A stretch of DNA of 40,614 nucleotides from Clostridia bacterium (GTDB taxonomy: Bacteria > Bacillota > Clostridia > Christensenellales > Borkfalkiaceae), in the NCBI GenBank assembly GCA_017626135.1, contig JAGAJI010000055.1, positions 1-40,614 of the forward strand, written 5' to 3'. The notes under the pieces were generated by a model. The model ran no database searches and was not told where the DNA came from. It saw nothing but the letters and a program-made list of their open reading frames with translations. Shown piece by piece: positions 1 to 9,232 of this stretch. Made by a program: the position numbers and the translations under genes. Position 1 is the first letter of the stretch; the number at the start of each line of letters is the position of its first letter.

Positions 1-2013
1 AGACCCACGACGGGGGCAAGACCGATGGGCGGCGTGTCGAGCGCGCCCGTTGCGGCTCCCGTACCCACCACTTCGAGAACGTCCGCACCTGCCAAGAAAA
101 AGACGTTTGAAAAGACGTATACGGAAAAGAAACCTCTTTCCCAGCGCTCTCTTATCAAACAGCAGGGCATGACGGTGGAGGATTTCGACGAAGATAAGTC
201 GGGCTACAGAAAGATGCGTACGCCCAAGAAACAGAAGAGCAAGGAGATTGCCACCATCAAGATCGAACACGCAGTTGTGACGACGCAGGACATTCCTTTG
301 AAAGTCCTGTCCGAAAAGCTCGGCGTATCGGCGGTGGAGATCACCAAGCGTCTGTTCAAGGAAGGCATCATGAAAGGGATCAACGATTCCATCGATTACG
401 ACAACGCAGCACTCCTTGCCGCAGACATGGGGATCGATCTGGAATACAAACCCGAAAAGACGGCGGAAGACGTGCTGATGGCGACGGCGGCGGACGAAGA
501 TACCGCGAAGCTCGTGACGCGTGCGCCCGTCGTAACGGTCATGGGTCACGTCGACCACGGGAAAACCTCCCTGCTCGATAAGATCCGTTCGACGGCGGTC
601 ACCGCAGGCGAGGCAGGCGGCATCACGCAGAGCATCGGTGCGTACACGGTGACGGCGAAGGGCAAACAGATCACCTTTATCGACACCCCCGGCCACGCGG
701 CGTTCACGGCAATGCGAGCGCGCGGCGCGCAGGTGACGGACATCGTTATTCTCGTCGTGGCGGCGGACGACGGCATCATGCCTCAAACGGTGGAGGCGAT
801 CAACCACGCGAAGGCGGCGAACGTGCCCATCATCGTGGCGATGAATAAGATGGATAAACCCGACGTCAACCCCGACCGAGTGAGACAGGAACTCATCGAA
901 CACGAGCTCGTTCCCGAAGAATGGGGGGGCGACACCATTCTCGTTCCCGTTTCTGCAAAGACGGGTATGGGCATCGACGATCTGCTCGATTCCATCAGCC
1001 TCGTGGCGGAAATGCAGGAACTCAAAGCCAACCCCGACCGTCAGGCGAAGGGGACCATCATCGAGGCGAAGCTCGACAAGGGCAAGGGCCCCGTGGCAAG
1101 CATCATCGTGCAGACGGGTACGCTCAAGACGGGAGACAATATCCTTTCGGGTACGACCATGGGTCGCGTTCGCGCCATGTTCGACGACAAGGGCAGGGCG
1201 GTCAAGAGCGCAGGGCCTTCCATGGCGGTATCCGTGCTCGGGTTTGAAGAAGTGCCCAACGCAGGCGACAGCATCATGGCGGTGGATCAAGCGCTCATGA
1301 AGCAGGTACAGGAAGAGAGAAAGAACAGAGAACGCGAGAGCATGATCAAAGAACAGAGCCGCGTATCTCTCGACGATATTTTTGCGCAGGTGGAAGAGGG
1401 GAAACTTAAGAACCTCAACCTCATCGTCAAAGGGGACGTACAGGGCAGCGTCGAAGCCGTCAAGCAGTCCTTGGAGAAACTCTCCAACGAAGAAGTGCGC
1501 GTGAAGGTCATTCACTCGGCGGCAGGCGCCATCAACGAAGGGGACGTCATGCTGGCAGACAGCGCGAACGCGATCATCATCGGGTTCAACGTGCGTCCCG
1601 ACACCAAGGCGAAGAAGCTTGCGGAACAGTCCAAGGTGGACGTGAGAAGCTACCGCATCATCTACGAACTTCTGGACGACATGGAAGCGGCGCTTAAGGG
1701 TATGCTATCGCCCAAGCTGAAAGAAGTCATGACGGGCAAATGCGAAGTCCGTCAGACGTTCAACATCACGGGCGTGGGTACGATCGCGGGCTGCTACGTG
1801 CTCGACGGTAAGATCGTCCGCGGCGGTAAGCTCAGAATTTACCGCGAGGATATCATGATTTGCGAAGGCGGCGTCAAACAACTCAAGAGATTTAAGGACG
1901 ACGTCAAGGAAGTCAACCACGGCTACGAATGCGGTTGCGCCATCGAAGGGTTCAACGAAATTCGCGTGGGCGATATCATTGAGTGTTATGTCACGGAGGA
2001 AATCAAAGCGTAA
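1..2013 (+). CDS. infB: Translation initiation factor IF-2 (5' end outside window)
   Basis: IF-2 is the GTPase that brings initiator tRNA to the 30S subunit and promotes subunit joining. The frame is open from base 1, so the true start lies upstream; the ATG at 25 is internal to a Thr/Ser/Pro/Lys-rich linker typical of the N-terminal region. Counting codons from base 1, an IF2_N-like segment lies near 90-145. The G domain follows, with GHVDHGKT at 182-189 (G1), DTPGH at 228 (G3), NKMD at 282 (G4) and a SAKTG-like G5. After it come domain II, IF-2 domain 3 and a C-terminal beta-barrel with a Cys/Gly-rich end ([10 protein letters not shown]). The stop TAA overlaps the rbfA ATG, which indicates translational coupling. 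Identity is essentially certain. Confidence 0.97.
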   Translation, partial: RPTTGARPMGGVSSAPVAAPVPTTSRTSAPAKKKTFEKTYTEKKPLSQRSLIKQQGMTVEDFDEDKSGYRKMRTPKKQKSKEIATIKIEHAVVTTQDIPLKVLSEKLGVSAVEITKRLFKEGIMKGINDSIDYDNAALLAADMGIDLEYKPEKTAEDVLMATAADEDTAKLVTRAPVVTVMGHVDHGKTSLLDKIRSTAVTAGEAGGITQSIGAYTVTAKGKQITFIDTPGHAAFTAMRARGAQVTDIVILVVAADDGIMPQTVEAINHAKAANVPIIVAMNKMDKPDVNPDRVRQELIEHELVPEEWGGDTILVPVSAKTGMGIDDLLDSISLVAEMQELKANPDRQAKGTIIEAKLDKGKGPVASIIVQTGTLKTGDNILSGTTMGRVRAMFDDKGRAVKSAGPSMAVSVLGFEEVPNAGDSIMAVDQALMKQVQEERKNRERESMIKEQSRVSLDDIFAQVEEGKLKNLNLIVKGDVQGSVEAVKQSLEKLSNEEVRVKVIHSAAGAINEGDVMLADSANAIIIGFNVRPDTKAKKLAEQSKVDVRSYRIIYELLDDMEAALKGMLSPKLKEVMTGKCEVRQTFNITGVGTIAGCYVLDGKIVRGGKLRIYREDIMICEGGVKQLKRFKDDVKEVNHGYECGCAIEGFNEIRVGDIIECYVTEEIKA

Positions 2014-2390
2014 TGAAAGTTTCGAGAACCTCGAGATTAAACGGCGAATATCAAAAGGAAATCAGCGAGATCATTCGTATGCACAAGGACAGAATGCCCG
2101 GCGTGAAGGGAATGATCTCCATCACGGAAGCGGACGTGGCGCCCGACTTGAAGACGGCGTATATCTACGTGAGCGTTTACGGGGCGGGGGACACCACGCC
2201 CGAGGAAGTGCGCAAAGCCTTGCAGGAACAGGCGGGCTATATCCGCCACGAGCTCGCGCAGGTCATGCACACCCGTACGGTGCCCGTGCTCACCTTCCGT
2301 TTGGATAACAGCATGGTTTACGGCGCGAAGATGGATGAACTGTTCAAGAACATCACCTATTCCACCCCCGAAACCACGGACGAAGATTGA
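2013..2390 (+). CDS. rbfA: Ribosome-binding factor A
   Basis: RbfA (125 residues) is a KH-type 30S maturation factor that binds near helix 1 of 16S rRNA. The N-terminus [17 protein letters not shown] is characteristic, and SITEADVAPDLKTAYIYVSV matches the conserved central beta-strand. I chose the ATG at 2013 because it overlaps the infB stop (TAATG) and follows GGAGGA at about 1996-2001; the frame is open further upstream inside infB, but that extension is unlike RbfA. infB-rbfA order is standard in Firmicutes. A strong terminator-like hairpin follows at once. Confidence 0.95.
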   Translation: MKVSRTSRLNGEYQKEISEIIRMHKDRMPGVKGMISITEADVAPDLKTAYIYVSVYGAGDTTPEEVRKALQEQAGYIRHELAQVMHTRTVPVLTFRLDNSMVYGAKMDELFKNITYSTPETTDED

Positions 2391-2395
2391 TCGTT

Positions 2396-2427
2396 CACCT
2401 CCCTCTGTTTTGAGGGAGGTGCATTTT
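2396..2427 (+). terminator. Terminator or attenuator between rbfA and nrnA
   Basis: A perfect 10-bp stem (CACCTCCCTC at 2396-2405 with GAGGGAGGTG at 2412-2421, six-base loop) is followed by a T-run at 2424-2428. It begins five bases after the rbfA stop and ends just before the nrnA ribosome binding site (AGGAG, 2429-2433). It may end the infB operon partly, letting read-through set nrnA expression. No separate nrnA promoter is obvious in the short gap. Confidence 0.8.
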
Positions 2428-2438
2428 TAGGAGTTACT

Positions 2439-3395
2439 ATGGAACAGATTGCAAAGAGAATACGGCAGGCAAACCGGGTGGCGATCTTCACGCATATGCG
2501 CCCGGACGGGGACGCCATCGGCAGCGCTTTGGCGTTGTCTGCGGCGCTCGATTTTTTGAAAACCCCCAACCAGGTATGCGTTGAAACGGAAATTCCCTCC
2601 AACCTCACCTTCGTGGAGGGGGTAGAAAAGATCGTCAAAAAACCCCGTGGGGAGTACGATTTGCTCATCGTGGTGGATTGCAGCGACGAACAGCGGCTTG
2701 GCGCCCTTTCCGAGGAGTATTTTATCGCCAAACGCAAGAAAATCGACGTGATCAATATCGATCATCACGTGTCGAATACGCGGTTCGGGAAGTACGATTT
2801 CGTGCAGAATTGCGCGGCGAATTGTATGCATATTGCAACGCTCATCGAATACCTGGGTGTGCCGTTTGATAAAAAAATCGCAGAATATCTCCTGCTCGGT
2901 CTGCTGACGGATTCGGGCAATTTCTCCCACGACGACGTGACGGAGGAAACGCTTTTGCTCGGGGCGAAGCTCGTCAAGGCGGGCGCGGATATCTGTCGGT
3001 ATAATTATATGCTCTTCAAACGCCAGCCCAAGGAGCGCGCGGCGCTCTATGCAAAGACGATGAGCGGTATTCGCTATTATCACGACGGGCGTTTTGCGGT
3101 GATTGCCGTGACGAAAAAGAATATGGAGGAATGTGGCGCCGATCAGGGCATGACGGAAGGGTTCGTGGACTTCCCCTTGAATATCGACGGCGTGGAAGTG
3201 GCGGCGTCCTTGCTTGAAATCAAGAAGGGACAGTACAAAATTTCCCTGCGCTCCAAGACCTACGCGGACGTCAACAAGATCGCAGGTACCTACGGCGGAG
3301 GGGGGCACGTCCGAGCGGCGGGGTGTATGCTGTTCGGCGACTTGGAAGACGTGCTCGATCGATTGTCCTATACGGTGTCGCAATATCTGGAATAA
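2439..3395 (+). CDS. nrnA: DHH/DHHA1 phosphoesterase, NrnA-type oligoribonuclease / pAp phosphatase
   Basis: NrnA-family enzymes degrade nanoRNAs from mRNA decay and/or pAp; some relatives hydrolyse linear or cyclic dinucleotides. At 318 residues this has the normal length. Motif DGD is at 23-25, VDCSD near 80-83, the DHH signature at 108-110, and the substrate-binding DHHA1 motif GGGGHVRAAG near 287-296, so both domains are intact. The ATG at 2439 has AGGAG six bases upstream. It sits after rbfA as in many Firmicutes, where truB usually follows; here an unrelated giant helicase follows. With cdaA in the same window, a role in c-di-AMP or pApA turnover is possible but not shown by the sequence. 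Confidence 0.92.
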   Translation: MEQIAKRIRQANRVAIFTHMRPDGDAIGSALALSAALDFLKTPNQVCVETEIPSNLTFVEGVEKIVKKPRGEYDLLIVVDCSDEQRLGALSEEYFIAKRKKIDVINIDHHVSNTRFGKYDFVQNCAANCMHIATLIEYLGVPFDKKIAEYLLLGLLTDSGNFSHDDVTEETLLLGAKLVKAGADICRYNYMLFKRQPKERAALYAKTMSGIRYYHDGRFAVIAVTKKNMEECGADQGMTEGFVDFPLNIDGVEVAASLLEIKKGQYKISLRSKTYADVNKIAGTYGGGGHVRAAGCMLFGDLEDVLDRLSYTVSQYLE

Positions 3396-3421
3396 AACGT
3401 AATTCGTGAAAAAACGCGCGA

Positions 3422-3444
3422 TTATTTTTATTCAATAAAAATAA
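3422..3444. repeat. AT-only inverted repeat after nrnA
   Basis: An 11-bp perfect inverted repeat of A/T bases (TTATTTTTATT, one-base centre, AATAAAAATAA) lies 27 bases after the nrnA stop and upstream of the helicase promoter. With no G/C stem it is a poor rho-independent terminator, and it may be just an AT-rich palindrome. Confidence 0.4.
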
Positions 3445-3479
3445 ATTGTCGTAAGGTAGAAAAAAATCCCCTTGGGAAG

Positions 3480-3508
3480 TTGATTTTTTTCGGATTTCCA
3501 TGTATAAT
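3480..3508 (+). promoter_or_regulatory. Sigma-A-type promoter of the giant helicase gene
   Basis: TTGATT (3480-3485) and TATAAT (3503-3508) are separated by exactly 17 bases. The predicted start near 3515 leaves about 40 bases of leader before the ATG at 3557. The helicase is therefore probably transcribed on its own rather than from the infB operon. Confidence 0.75.
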
Positions 3509-3556
3509 TAAATCAAGAAAATCCCCAGCCCGGGTTCGGGCATTTCGGAGAAAAGT

Positions 3557-6500
3557 ATGGCGCAGAAAAAAAGAAAGTTGGAAGAATTGATATCCGTTGG
3601 CGGAGAAGTGGCGAAGGTGATCTCCTACGCCGATTATTTCGCACACAGACCCCTCTTTTCGTCCTTGCAGATCAAGAACGACGGAGAGGAAATGCTGGAA
3701 GGGTTGCTCCTTTCCGTCACCAACGAAAACGGTATGCTCCTGCCCTGCGAGAAGGAGCTCAATATCCCGTTCGAGAGCGTGGTGGAAGTGGACTTGGGCA
3801 ATCTTTTGTCCCCCTTCTATTTCACGAACGTGGAAGGGGTGACGGAAGAGAAAATCCTCGTCACCGTCAAGCAGAATAAGAAAATCATCGCCTCGAAGGA
3901 GTGGACGGTAAAAACGCTGCCCTTCGACTTTTGGCAAGGCGTCGATGGGGACGCCGAGCTTCTGGCGTCCTTCGTTCGTCCCAAACTCGGCGATTGCGCG
4001 CGCGTGCGGACGGAAATTTTGGATCAGCTCAAAAAGTGGAACGTCCATTGTGAACTCGGCGGGTATATCGGGAACGACAAAAACGTCGTGCGGAGCGTCG
4101 TTGCGGCGCTTTACGCCGTCTTCCGTCGCTTTTCGGCGGAGAAAAAGCCGTGCGATCTGACTGCGCCCGTAGCGGCAGGCGCGGGGATCAAGATTCTCAC
4201 GGAAAGAGCGGCGAGCGTCCTCGAAATGTCCGTGTTTGCCGCGAGCTGTTTGGAGAGCATGGGCTTGCATCCCATTCTCGTTTTCGGGGAAAAGGAAGTC
4301 ACCTGCGGCGTATGGCTGTACGACGGCTGTTTCCTCGACACCGTCTCCGACGATATGCAAAGACTGGACGCGTACGTCGCCGACGGTATCAACAACGTGA
4401 GCTGTTTCGACGTCGCCGACCTCTTCTCGGACAAGAACGCCGCGTACGCCACGTCCGAGACTCATTTCAAACAGAAATTGCAGGCGGGGTATTACGACCG
4501 CTACGTAGACGTACGCCGTTGCCGTATCTCGAATATCCTGCCCATGCCCCTGCGCGCCAAGAGCGTGAAAGGGTTTGAGATCCTGCGCGAAGAGGACATG
4601 GCGCACGACGCCGCGCCCAAGGCTCTCAGGGAGATGCAAAAGCTTTCCTTGGACGGCGAACAGACCAAAGATCAACAATGGGAGAGACGACTTCTCGATC
4701 TTTCCATGAAGAATAGTTTGCTCAATTTCTCCCCGACGAAAACGTCCATTCGCTTGGTCACGACTTCGGCGGACGCTGCCTTGTCTGCGTTGACCGATCA
4801 AGGCGAACTCGTGTTTGCACCTGCGACGGACGGCGTGAGAGCCGTCATGGCAGGGAAAGAGAACTTCGGCGTGAGTACGGAAGTCAAGAGTATGCGCGAT
4901 CTCATCGAGCTGGAATACAAAGCCGGCATTTTGCGCACGTACGCGGAATCGGTGCCGCTCGGCGAAACGGTCAGCCGACTCGTGAGAAAGAACAAGGAAG
5001 CATACGAGGAATCGGGTACGAAGATTTTGTATTTAGCCCTCGGTTTCCTCAAATGGTATTCCCGTATCGACGGCGCAGAGCACTACGCTCCCCTCGTGTT
5101 GCAACCCGTTCAGATTCGCAAGAGCAAAGGCGGAAGCGGGTACTCCCTCGCGATTACGGACGAGGAGCCCTCCGTCAACTCCACCTTGCTTGAATTTTTG
5201 AAACAGGAATTCAACATCGATATCCGCGGACTTGCCACCGCCATACAGGGCTTGAAGATTTCGGAAATTCTGGCGATGGTGCGCGTGGAGATCGTAAAAA
5301 TGCGCAACTGGGAGGTCGTTGACGACGCGTACGTGGCGGCGTTCTCCTTCTCTCGTTATCAGATGTGGAACGACCTTCGTCAGAATATAGGGGAGTTCTC
5401 CAAGAATAAGATCATCAAAGCCCTGCTCGACAATTCCGTCCTGTTGGAAGGTGGCGTTGAAGAGGAAAGAGAGGACGAAGTCGATCCCGCGGTGACGCTG
5501 ACTCCGCTCATGGCGGACGAATCTCAATGGAAAGCCATTGCCCTTTCCCAAAAGCAAAAGAGTTTCGTCCTGCACGGGCCTCCGGGAACGGGAAAATCGC
5601 AGACGATTACGAACATGATCGCCAACGCCCTCAACGACGGTAAGCGGGTGCTGTTCGTTGCGGAAAAACAGGCGGCGTTGTCCGTCGTCAAGAAACGTTT
5701 GGATTTGCTAGGACTGGGAGACTTCTGTCTGGAACTCCACTCCAACAAGACGAACAAGATGGAAGTGGTGCAAAAACTCACGAATACGTTGGCGCTTGCA
5801 GGCGGACAGGATAAGGTGAGCATTTCCGAAAAGGCGGCGACAATCGAAAAGATCAGGCAAGAGCTTGCCGAACCCGTCACCGCGCTCCATAAAAAGCGTC
5901 GTCTCGGCGTGTCTATCTACGAGGCGATCCTCCTTTGTCTGAAAAATAAGAACGCGCCCGACGTCATGAACATCGAAAGCACCTTCTACGACGGGTTGAC
6001 GAAGGAAAAGATCGAAAATTACGAGAGCATGATGATTCAGGCGGCGGCTGCGGCGAAGGAATGCGGCGGCGTCTATAACTCGCCCTTTTCCAACGTCAAT
6101 CTGACGGAGTACACCTTGCAGACGCGCGATTCCGTCTATTGTGCGTCCGAAGTCGTGATCGCGGAGATTAAGCACCTCAAAAACTACGTGGCGCTCTTCC
6201 TCGATTTGTACCGTCAGACGATCAGTACGCTCACCCGTAAGAAGTTGGAAAATCTGTACGAGATCGCCAAGCGTTTGTTGAGCGGTTCTCTCAACAAATA
6301 TTTCAAGGAAAGCGAAGAGGAATTCTACGCCTTCTACAACGCCAACCGCCGTTTGGACGCCTGTCTTGAAAAATACTTCGGCACGTGCAAAAAGCTTTTG
6401 GATATTTCCAAGGAATACAAGGCGCTTGGTACGTGGCTCGACGCGGGCAGAATCGATTACGACAACAACAAGACGGTGAATGGGATCGTCAAGCGTTTGG

Positions 6501-9205
6501 AAAAGCTGACGCTCCGTCCTTTGGAACGCGACGAAACGATTCGTCTGCTCGAAACGCTGTACGGCATTTTCGAGGCGATGGAACGTATTCGCACGAACAC
6601 CAAACTCTCTCAATATTTCACCTTCGCCTTCGGCAGGATCGACTATTTCGACGCCCGTAAGAACTTTCTCAAAGACCTCTACGAATTGCACGATCTGTGC
6701 GCGTCGGTCTTCATGGACTACAATCCCGACAGTTTCAACAGTATGTGTATTCGCGCGGCGTGCGGCTATGCTTCGCCCGTCTTGCAGGGGCTGCTCCATT
6801 CCATGGAGAGTTTCAAGGAGGCGGAAAACAGTTTCCTGTCCGTCACCCTTGCCGACAAACGCAAGATGACGGAAGAGGAAGTCCTCGACGCCTACACGGC
6901 GAGGGCGGGCGCGCTCATTGAAAATATCGATATGCTCGCCACGTGGTGTATGTATAAAAAGACGGCGAAGGCGTTGGACGCCGCCGGGCTTACCTTCATC
7001 ACCGACGCGCTGGAAAACGGCACGGTGACGAGTGAAAACATCGTAGAGAGCTTTGAGAAGAACGTCTACAAGAACTTCTTGCAGACGACCCTTCCGCTCG
7101 ATCCCGTGTTGGCGCGTTTCTCTGCGGCGGTGTCCGAGGAACGCGCGGAAAACTTGCGCATGGCGATGGAAGAATTTTCGCGCATGACCAAGGAATACAT
7201 TCGCGCGAAGCTCATTTCTCGGCTTCCTACGGCAAATACGGAAGGGGCTTTGGCACTTGAAGTCGCCAACTTCAACCGTTTCGTCAAGAGCAACCTTCGC
7301 GGCATGGGGCTTCGACAACTCTTCGACGAGACGCAGGAGCTCATGAAGACGCTTGCGCCCTGTATGCTCATGAGCCCGATTACCGTCGCGCAGTATCTGC
7401 GTGCGGAGAACGGATTGTTCGACCTCGTCATCTTCGACGAAGCGTCGCAAATCCCGACGGCAGAGGCGATTTCGAGTTTGGCGAGAGGCAAAGCTGCCGT
7501 CATCGTCGGCGATCCCAAACAGTTGCCGCCGACCACCTTCTTCAACAATGCGTACGTGGACGAGGACAATCTTGAAAACGAGGATATGGAGAGCTTGCTC
7601 GACGACTGCCTTGCGATCAATATGCCGCAGCGGTATCTGACGTGGCATTACAGAAGCAAGCACGAGAGCTTGATCGCCTTCTCCAACGCCATGTACTACG
7701 AAAACCGTCTGTGCACCTTCCCTTCCCCCGACGCGTTGGCAAGCAAAGTCAACCTCGTCCTCGTGGAGGACGGCGTGTACGACCGCGGCATGACCAAGCG
7801 CAATAAGGTGGAGGGGGACGCCCTCGTCAAAGAGGTGATTCGTCGTCTTTCCGATCCCAAGGAAAGCAAACTCAGCATCGGCGTCGTCACCTTCAGCTCG
7901 GTGCAGAAGGACTATATCGAGCAAAAGCTCACGGCAGAGATCGCGCAAAGAAAGCTGGATACGATTGCCTACGAGCGTGAAGAGCCGTTGTTCGTCAAGA
8001 ATTTGGAAAACGTACAGGGGGACGAGCGCGACGTCATTCTCTTCTCCGTATGTTACGGCCCCGACAAGACGGGCAGGATTTCCCTCAACTTCGGACCCTT
8101 GAATCAGGCGGGCGGTTGGCGCAGACTCAACGTCGCCGTCTCCCGTGCGCGCGAAGAAATGGTAGTATTTTCGTCTATGACGGGCGCGATGATCGATCTT
8201 TCTAAGACCAGATCCCGTGGGGTGATGGGCTTGAAAGCTTTTCTCGACTTCGCACAGAAGGGCAGAACCACCCTCGCCGTCTCCTCGAACGACGTCGTCA
8301 GAAAGAAGGACGGCATCGGCAAGTACATTGCGAAGGAACTCGCCGCGTACGGCTACGATTGCAGATACGACGTGGGCGTGTCGGGATTCAAGATCGACGT
8401 AGCCGTCGTCGACCCCAAGGACCGCAAGCGCTTCGTGCTCGCCGTCATGTGCGACACCCCCAACAACTTCTCCGTCAAGGACAGAAACGTCTTGCAGATT
8501 CAGACGCTCAAACGCAACAACTGGAACGTGATGCGGCTGTACAGCGTCAACTACTACAACAATCCCAAACGTGAGATCAAGAAGATCAAAGACCTGCTCG
8601 ACAAGCTTACGGGCGCAGACAAGAAGGGCGGAGCGGAGCTCAACCGCGCCAAGAGAACGTACAAAAAGGCGGTGCTGGAAGAGCGTTTCGAAAACGCCAA
8701 CTATATCACGTCGGGCGAGAACGACAAGGAGATTATCGCGCGCCTGAAAGCGATCGTGGCGGCGGAAGAGCCCATTTCCTACGACTTCCTCGTCCGCAGA
8801 TGCCTGACGAGTCTGGGGATCACCAAATACGGCTCGAAGGCGGAAGCGCATATGCAGGCGCTCGTCGCCCTGTGCGGATTTAAGTACGAACGCCTTTTGG
8901 GTATGGAATACTATCGCAAGTCGGACAAAGCGGTGGGCTTTGACAAGTACCGCGTCGAGCTCGGCGAACCCCTTCGCAAGAACGAAACGGACTATACCCC
9001 TTACGAGATCGTCGCCATCGTGCGCAGCGCGCTTGAAGATAAAGTGGCGCTGTACATGGAGGAGATTCAGACGGTCGTAGCATCCTTGCTCCGCGTCGCC
9101 AAAGTCACGGATAAGTTCACGTCGTACGTCAACGATTGCGTGTCGCTCGGCGAGGAGAAGGGCTTGTTCGTCCGCTCGGTATCCGACCGAATCACGTTGG
9201 CGTAA
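3557..9205 (+). CDS. Giant SF1 helicase with DUF4011-like, AAA_11/AAA_12 and Vsr-like/DUF3320 parts
   Basis: This 1882-residue protein has the architecture of the DUF4011/DUF3320 helicase group. Residues 1-360 form an N-terminal region with a transglutaminase-like stretch. The DUF4011 hallmark (WERRLLDLSMKNSLLNF) follows near 375. The SF1 helicase has Walker A GPPGTGKS at 674-681, Walker B DEAS at 1294-1297, GDPKQLPP near 1318 and the arginine motif NVAVSRARE near 1525; between Walker A and B is a long, partly coiled-coil insertion. A Vsr/MTES_1575-like nuclease fold follows near 1580-1680, then a DUF3320-like tail. The nuclease keeps Asp1614 (KIDVAV), but the usual Glu of the ECDG motif is Met1631 (VMCDT), so cleavage activity is doubtful. 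SD GGAG precedes the ATG. Relatives occur in defence islands and in core loci; the biological role is unknown. Confidence 0.85.
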   Translation: MAQKKRKLEELISVGGEVAKVISYADYFAHRPLFSSLQIKNDGEEMLEGLLLSVTNENGMLLPCEKELNIPFESVVEVDLGNLLSPFYFTNVEGVTEEKILVTVKQNKKIIASKEWTVKTLPFDFWQGVDGDAELLASFVRPKLGDCARVRTEILDQLKKWNVHCELGGYIGNDKNVVRSVVAALYAVFRRFSAEKKPCDLTAPVAAGAGIKILTERAASVLEMSVFAASCLESMGLHPILVFGEKEVTCGVWLYDGCFLDTVSDDMQRLDAYVADGINNVSCFDVADLFSDKNAAYATSETHFKQKLQAGYYDRYVDVRRCRISNILPMPLRAKSVKGFEILREEDMAHDAAPKALREMQKLSLDGEQTKDQQWERRLLDLSMKNSLLNFSPTKTSIRLVTTSADAALSALTDQGELVFAPATDGVRAVMAGKENFGVSTEVKSMRDLIELEYKAGILRTYAESVPLGETVSRLVRKNKEAYEESGTKILYLALGFLKWYSRIDGAEHYAPLVLQPVQIRKSKGGSGYSLAITDEEPSVNSTLLEFLKQEFNIDIRGLATAIQGLKISEILAMVRVEIVKMRNWEVVDDAYVAAFSFSRYQMWNDLRQNIGEFSKNKIIKALLDNSVLLEGGVEEEREDEVDPAVTLTPLMADESQWKAIALSQKQKSFVLHGPPGTGKSQTITNMIANALNDGKRVLFVAEKQAALSVVKKRLDLLGLGDFCLELHSNKTNKMEVVQKLTNTLALAGGQDKVSISEKAATIEKIRQELAEPVTALHKKRRLGVSIYEAILLCLKNKNAPDVMNIESTFYDGLTKEKIENYESMMIQAAAAAKECGGVYNSPFSNVNLTEYTLQTRDSVYCASEVVIAEIKHLKNYVALFLDLYRQTISTLTRKKLENLYEIAKRLLSGSLNKYFKESEEEFYAFYNANRRLDACLEKYFGTCKKLLDISKEYKALGTWLDAGRIDYDNNKTVNGIVKRLEKLTLRPLERDETIRLLETLYGIFEAMERIRTNTKLSQYFTFAFGRIDYFDARKNFLKDLYELHDLCASVFMDYNPDSFNSMCIRAACGYASPVLQGLLHSMESFKEAENSFLSVTLADKRKMTEEEVLDAYTARAGALIENIDMLATWCMYKKTAKALDAAGLTFITDALENGTVTSENIVESFEKNVYKNFLQTTLPLDPVLARFSAAVSEERAENLRMAMEEFSRMTKEYIRAKLISRLPTANTEGALALEVANFNRFVKSNLRGMGLRQLFDETQELMKTLAPCMLMSPITVAQYLRAENGLFDLVIFDEASQIPTAEAISSLARGKAAVIVGDPKQLPPTTFFNNAYVDEDNLENEDMESLLDDCLAINMPQRYLTWHYRSKHESLIAFSNAMYYENRLCTFPSPDALASKVNLVLVEDGVYDRGMTKRNKVEGDALVKEVIRRLSDPKESKLSIGVVTFSSVQKDYIEQKLTAEIAQRKLDTIAYEREEPLFVKNLENVQGDERDVILFSVCYGPDKTGRISLNFGPLNQAGGWRRLNVAVSRAREEMVVFSSMTGAMIDLSKTRSRGVMGLKAFLDFAQKGRTTLAVSSNDVVRKKDGIGKYIAKELAAYGYDCRYDVGVSGFKIDVAVVDPKDRKRFVLAVMCDTPNNFSVKDRNVLQIQTLKRNNWNVMRLYSVNYYNNPKREIKKIKDLLDKLTGADKKGGAELNRAKRTYKKAVLEERFENANYITSGENDKEIIARLKAIVAAEEPISYDFLVRRCLTSLGITKYGSKAEAHMQALVALCGFKYERLLGMEYYRKSDKAVGFDKYRVELGEPLRKNETDYTPYEIVAIVRSALEDKVALYMEEIQTVVASLLRVAKVTDKFTSYVNDCVSLGEEKGLFVRSVSDRITLA

Positions 9206-9232
9206 GCGGGTATTCAATCAAGGGGTCTTACT

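Noticed and set aside
5708..9217. A very long open frame antisense to the giant helicase
   Set aside because: It mirrors the codon use of the helicase (few TAA/TGA on the opposite strand in this base composition), reads as Arg/Val/His/Asp-rich low-complexity protein, and has no family signature or ribosome binding site.
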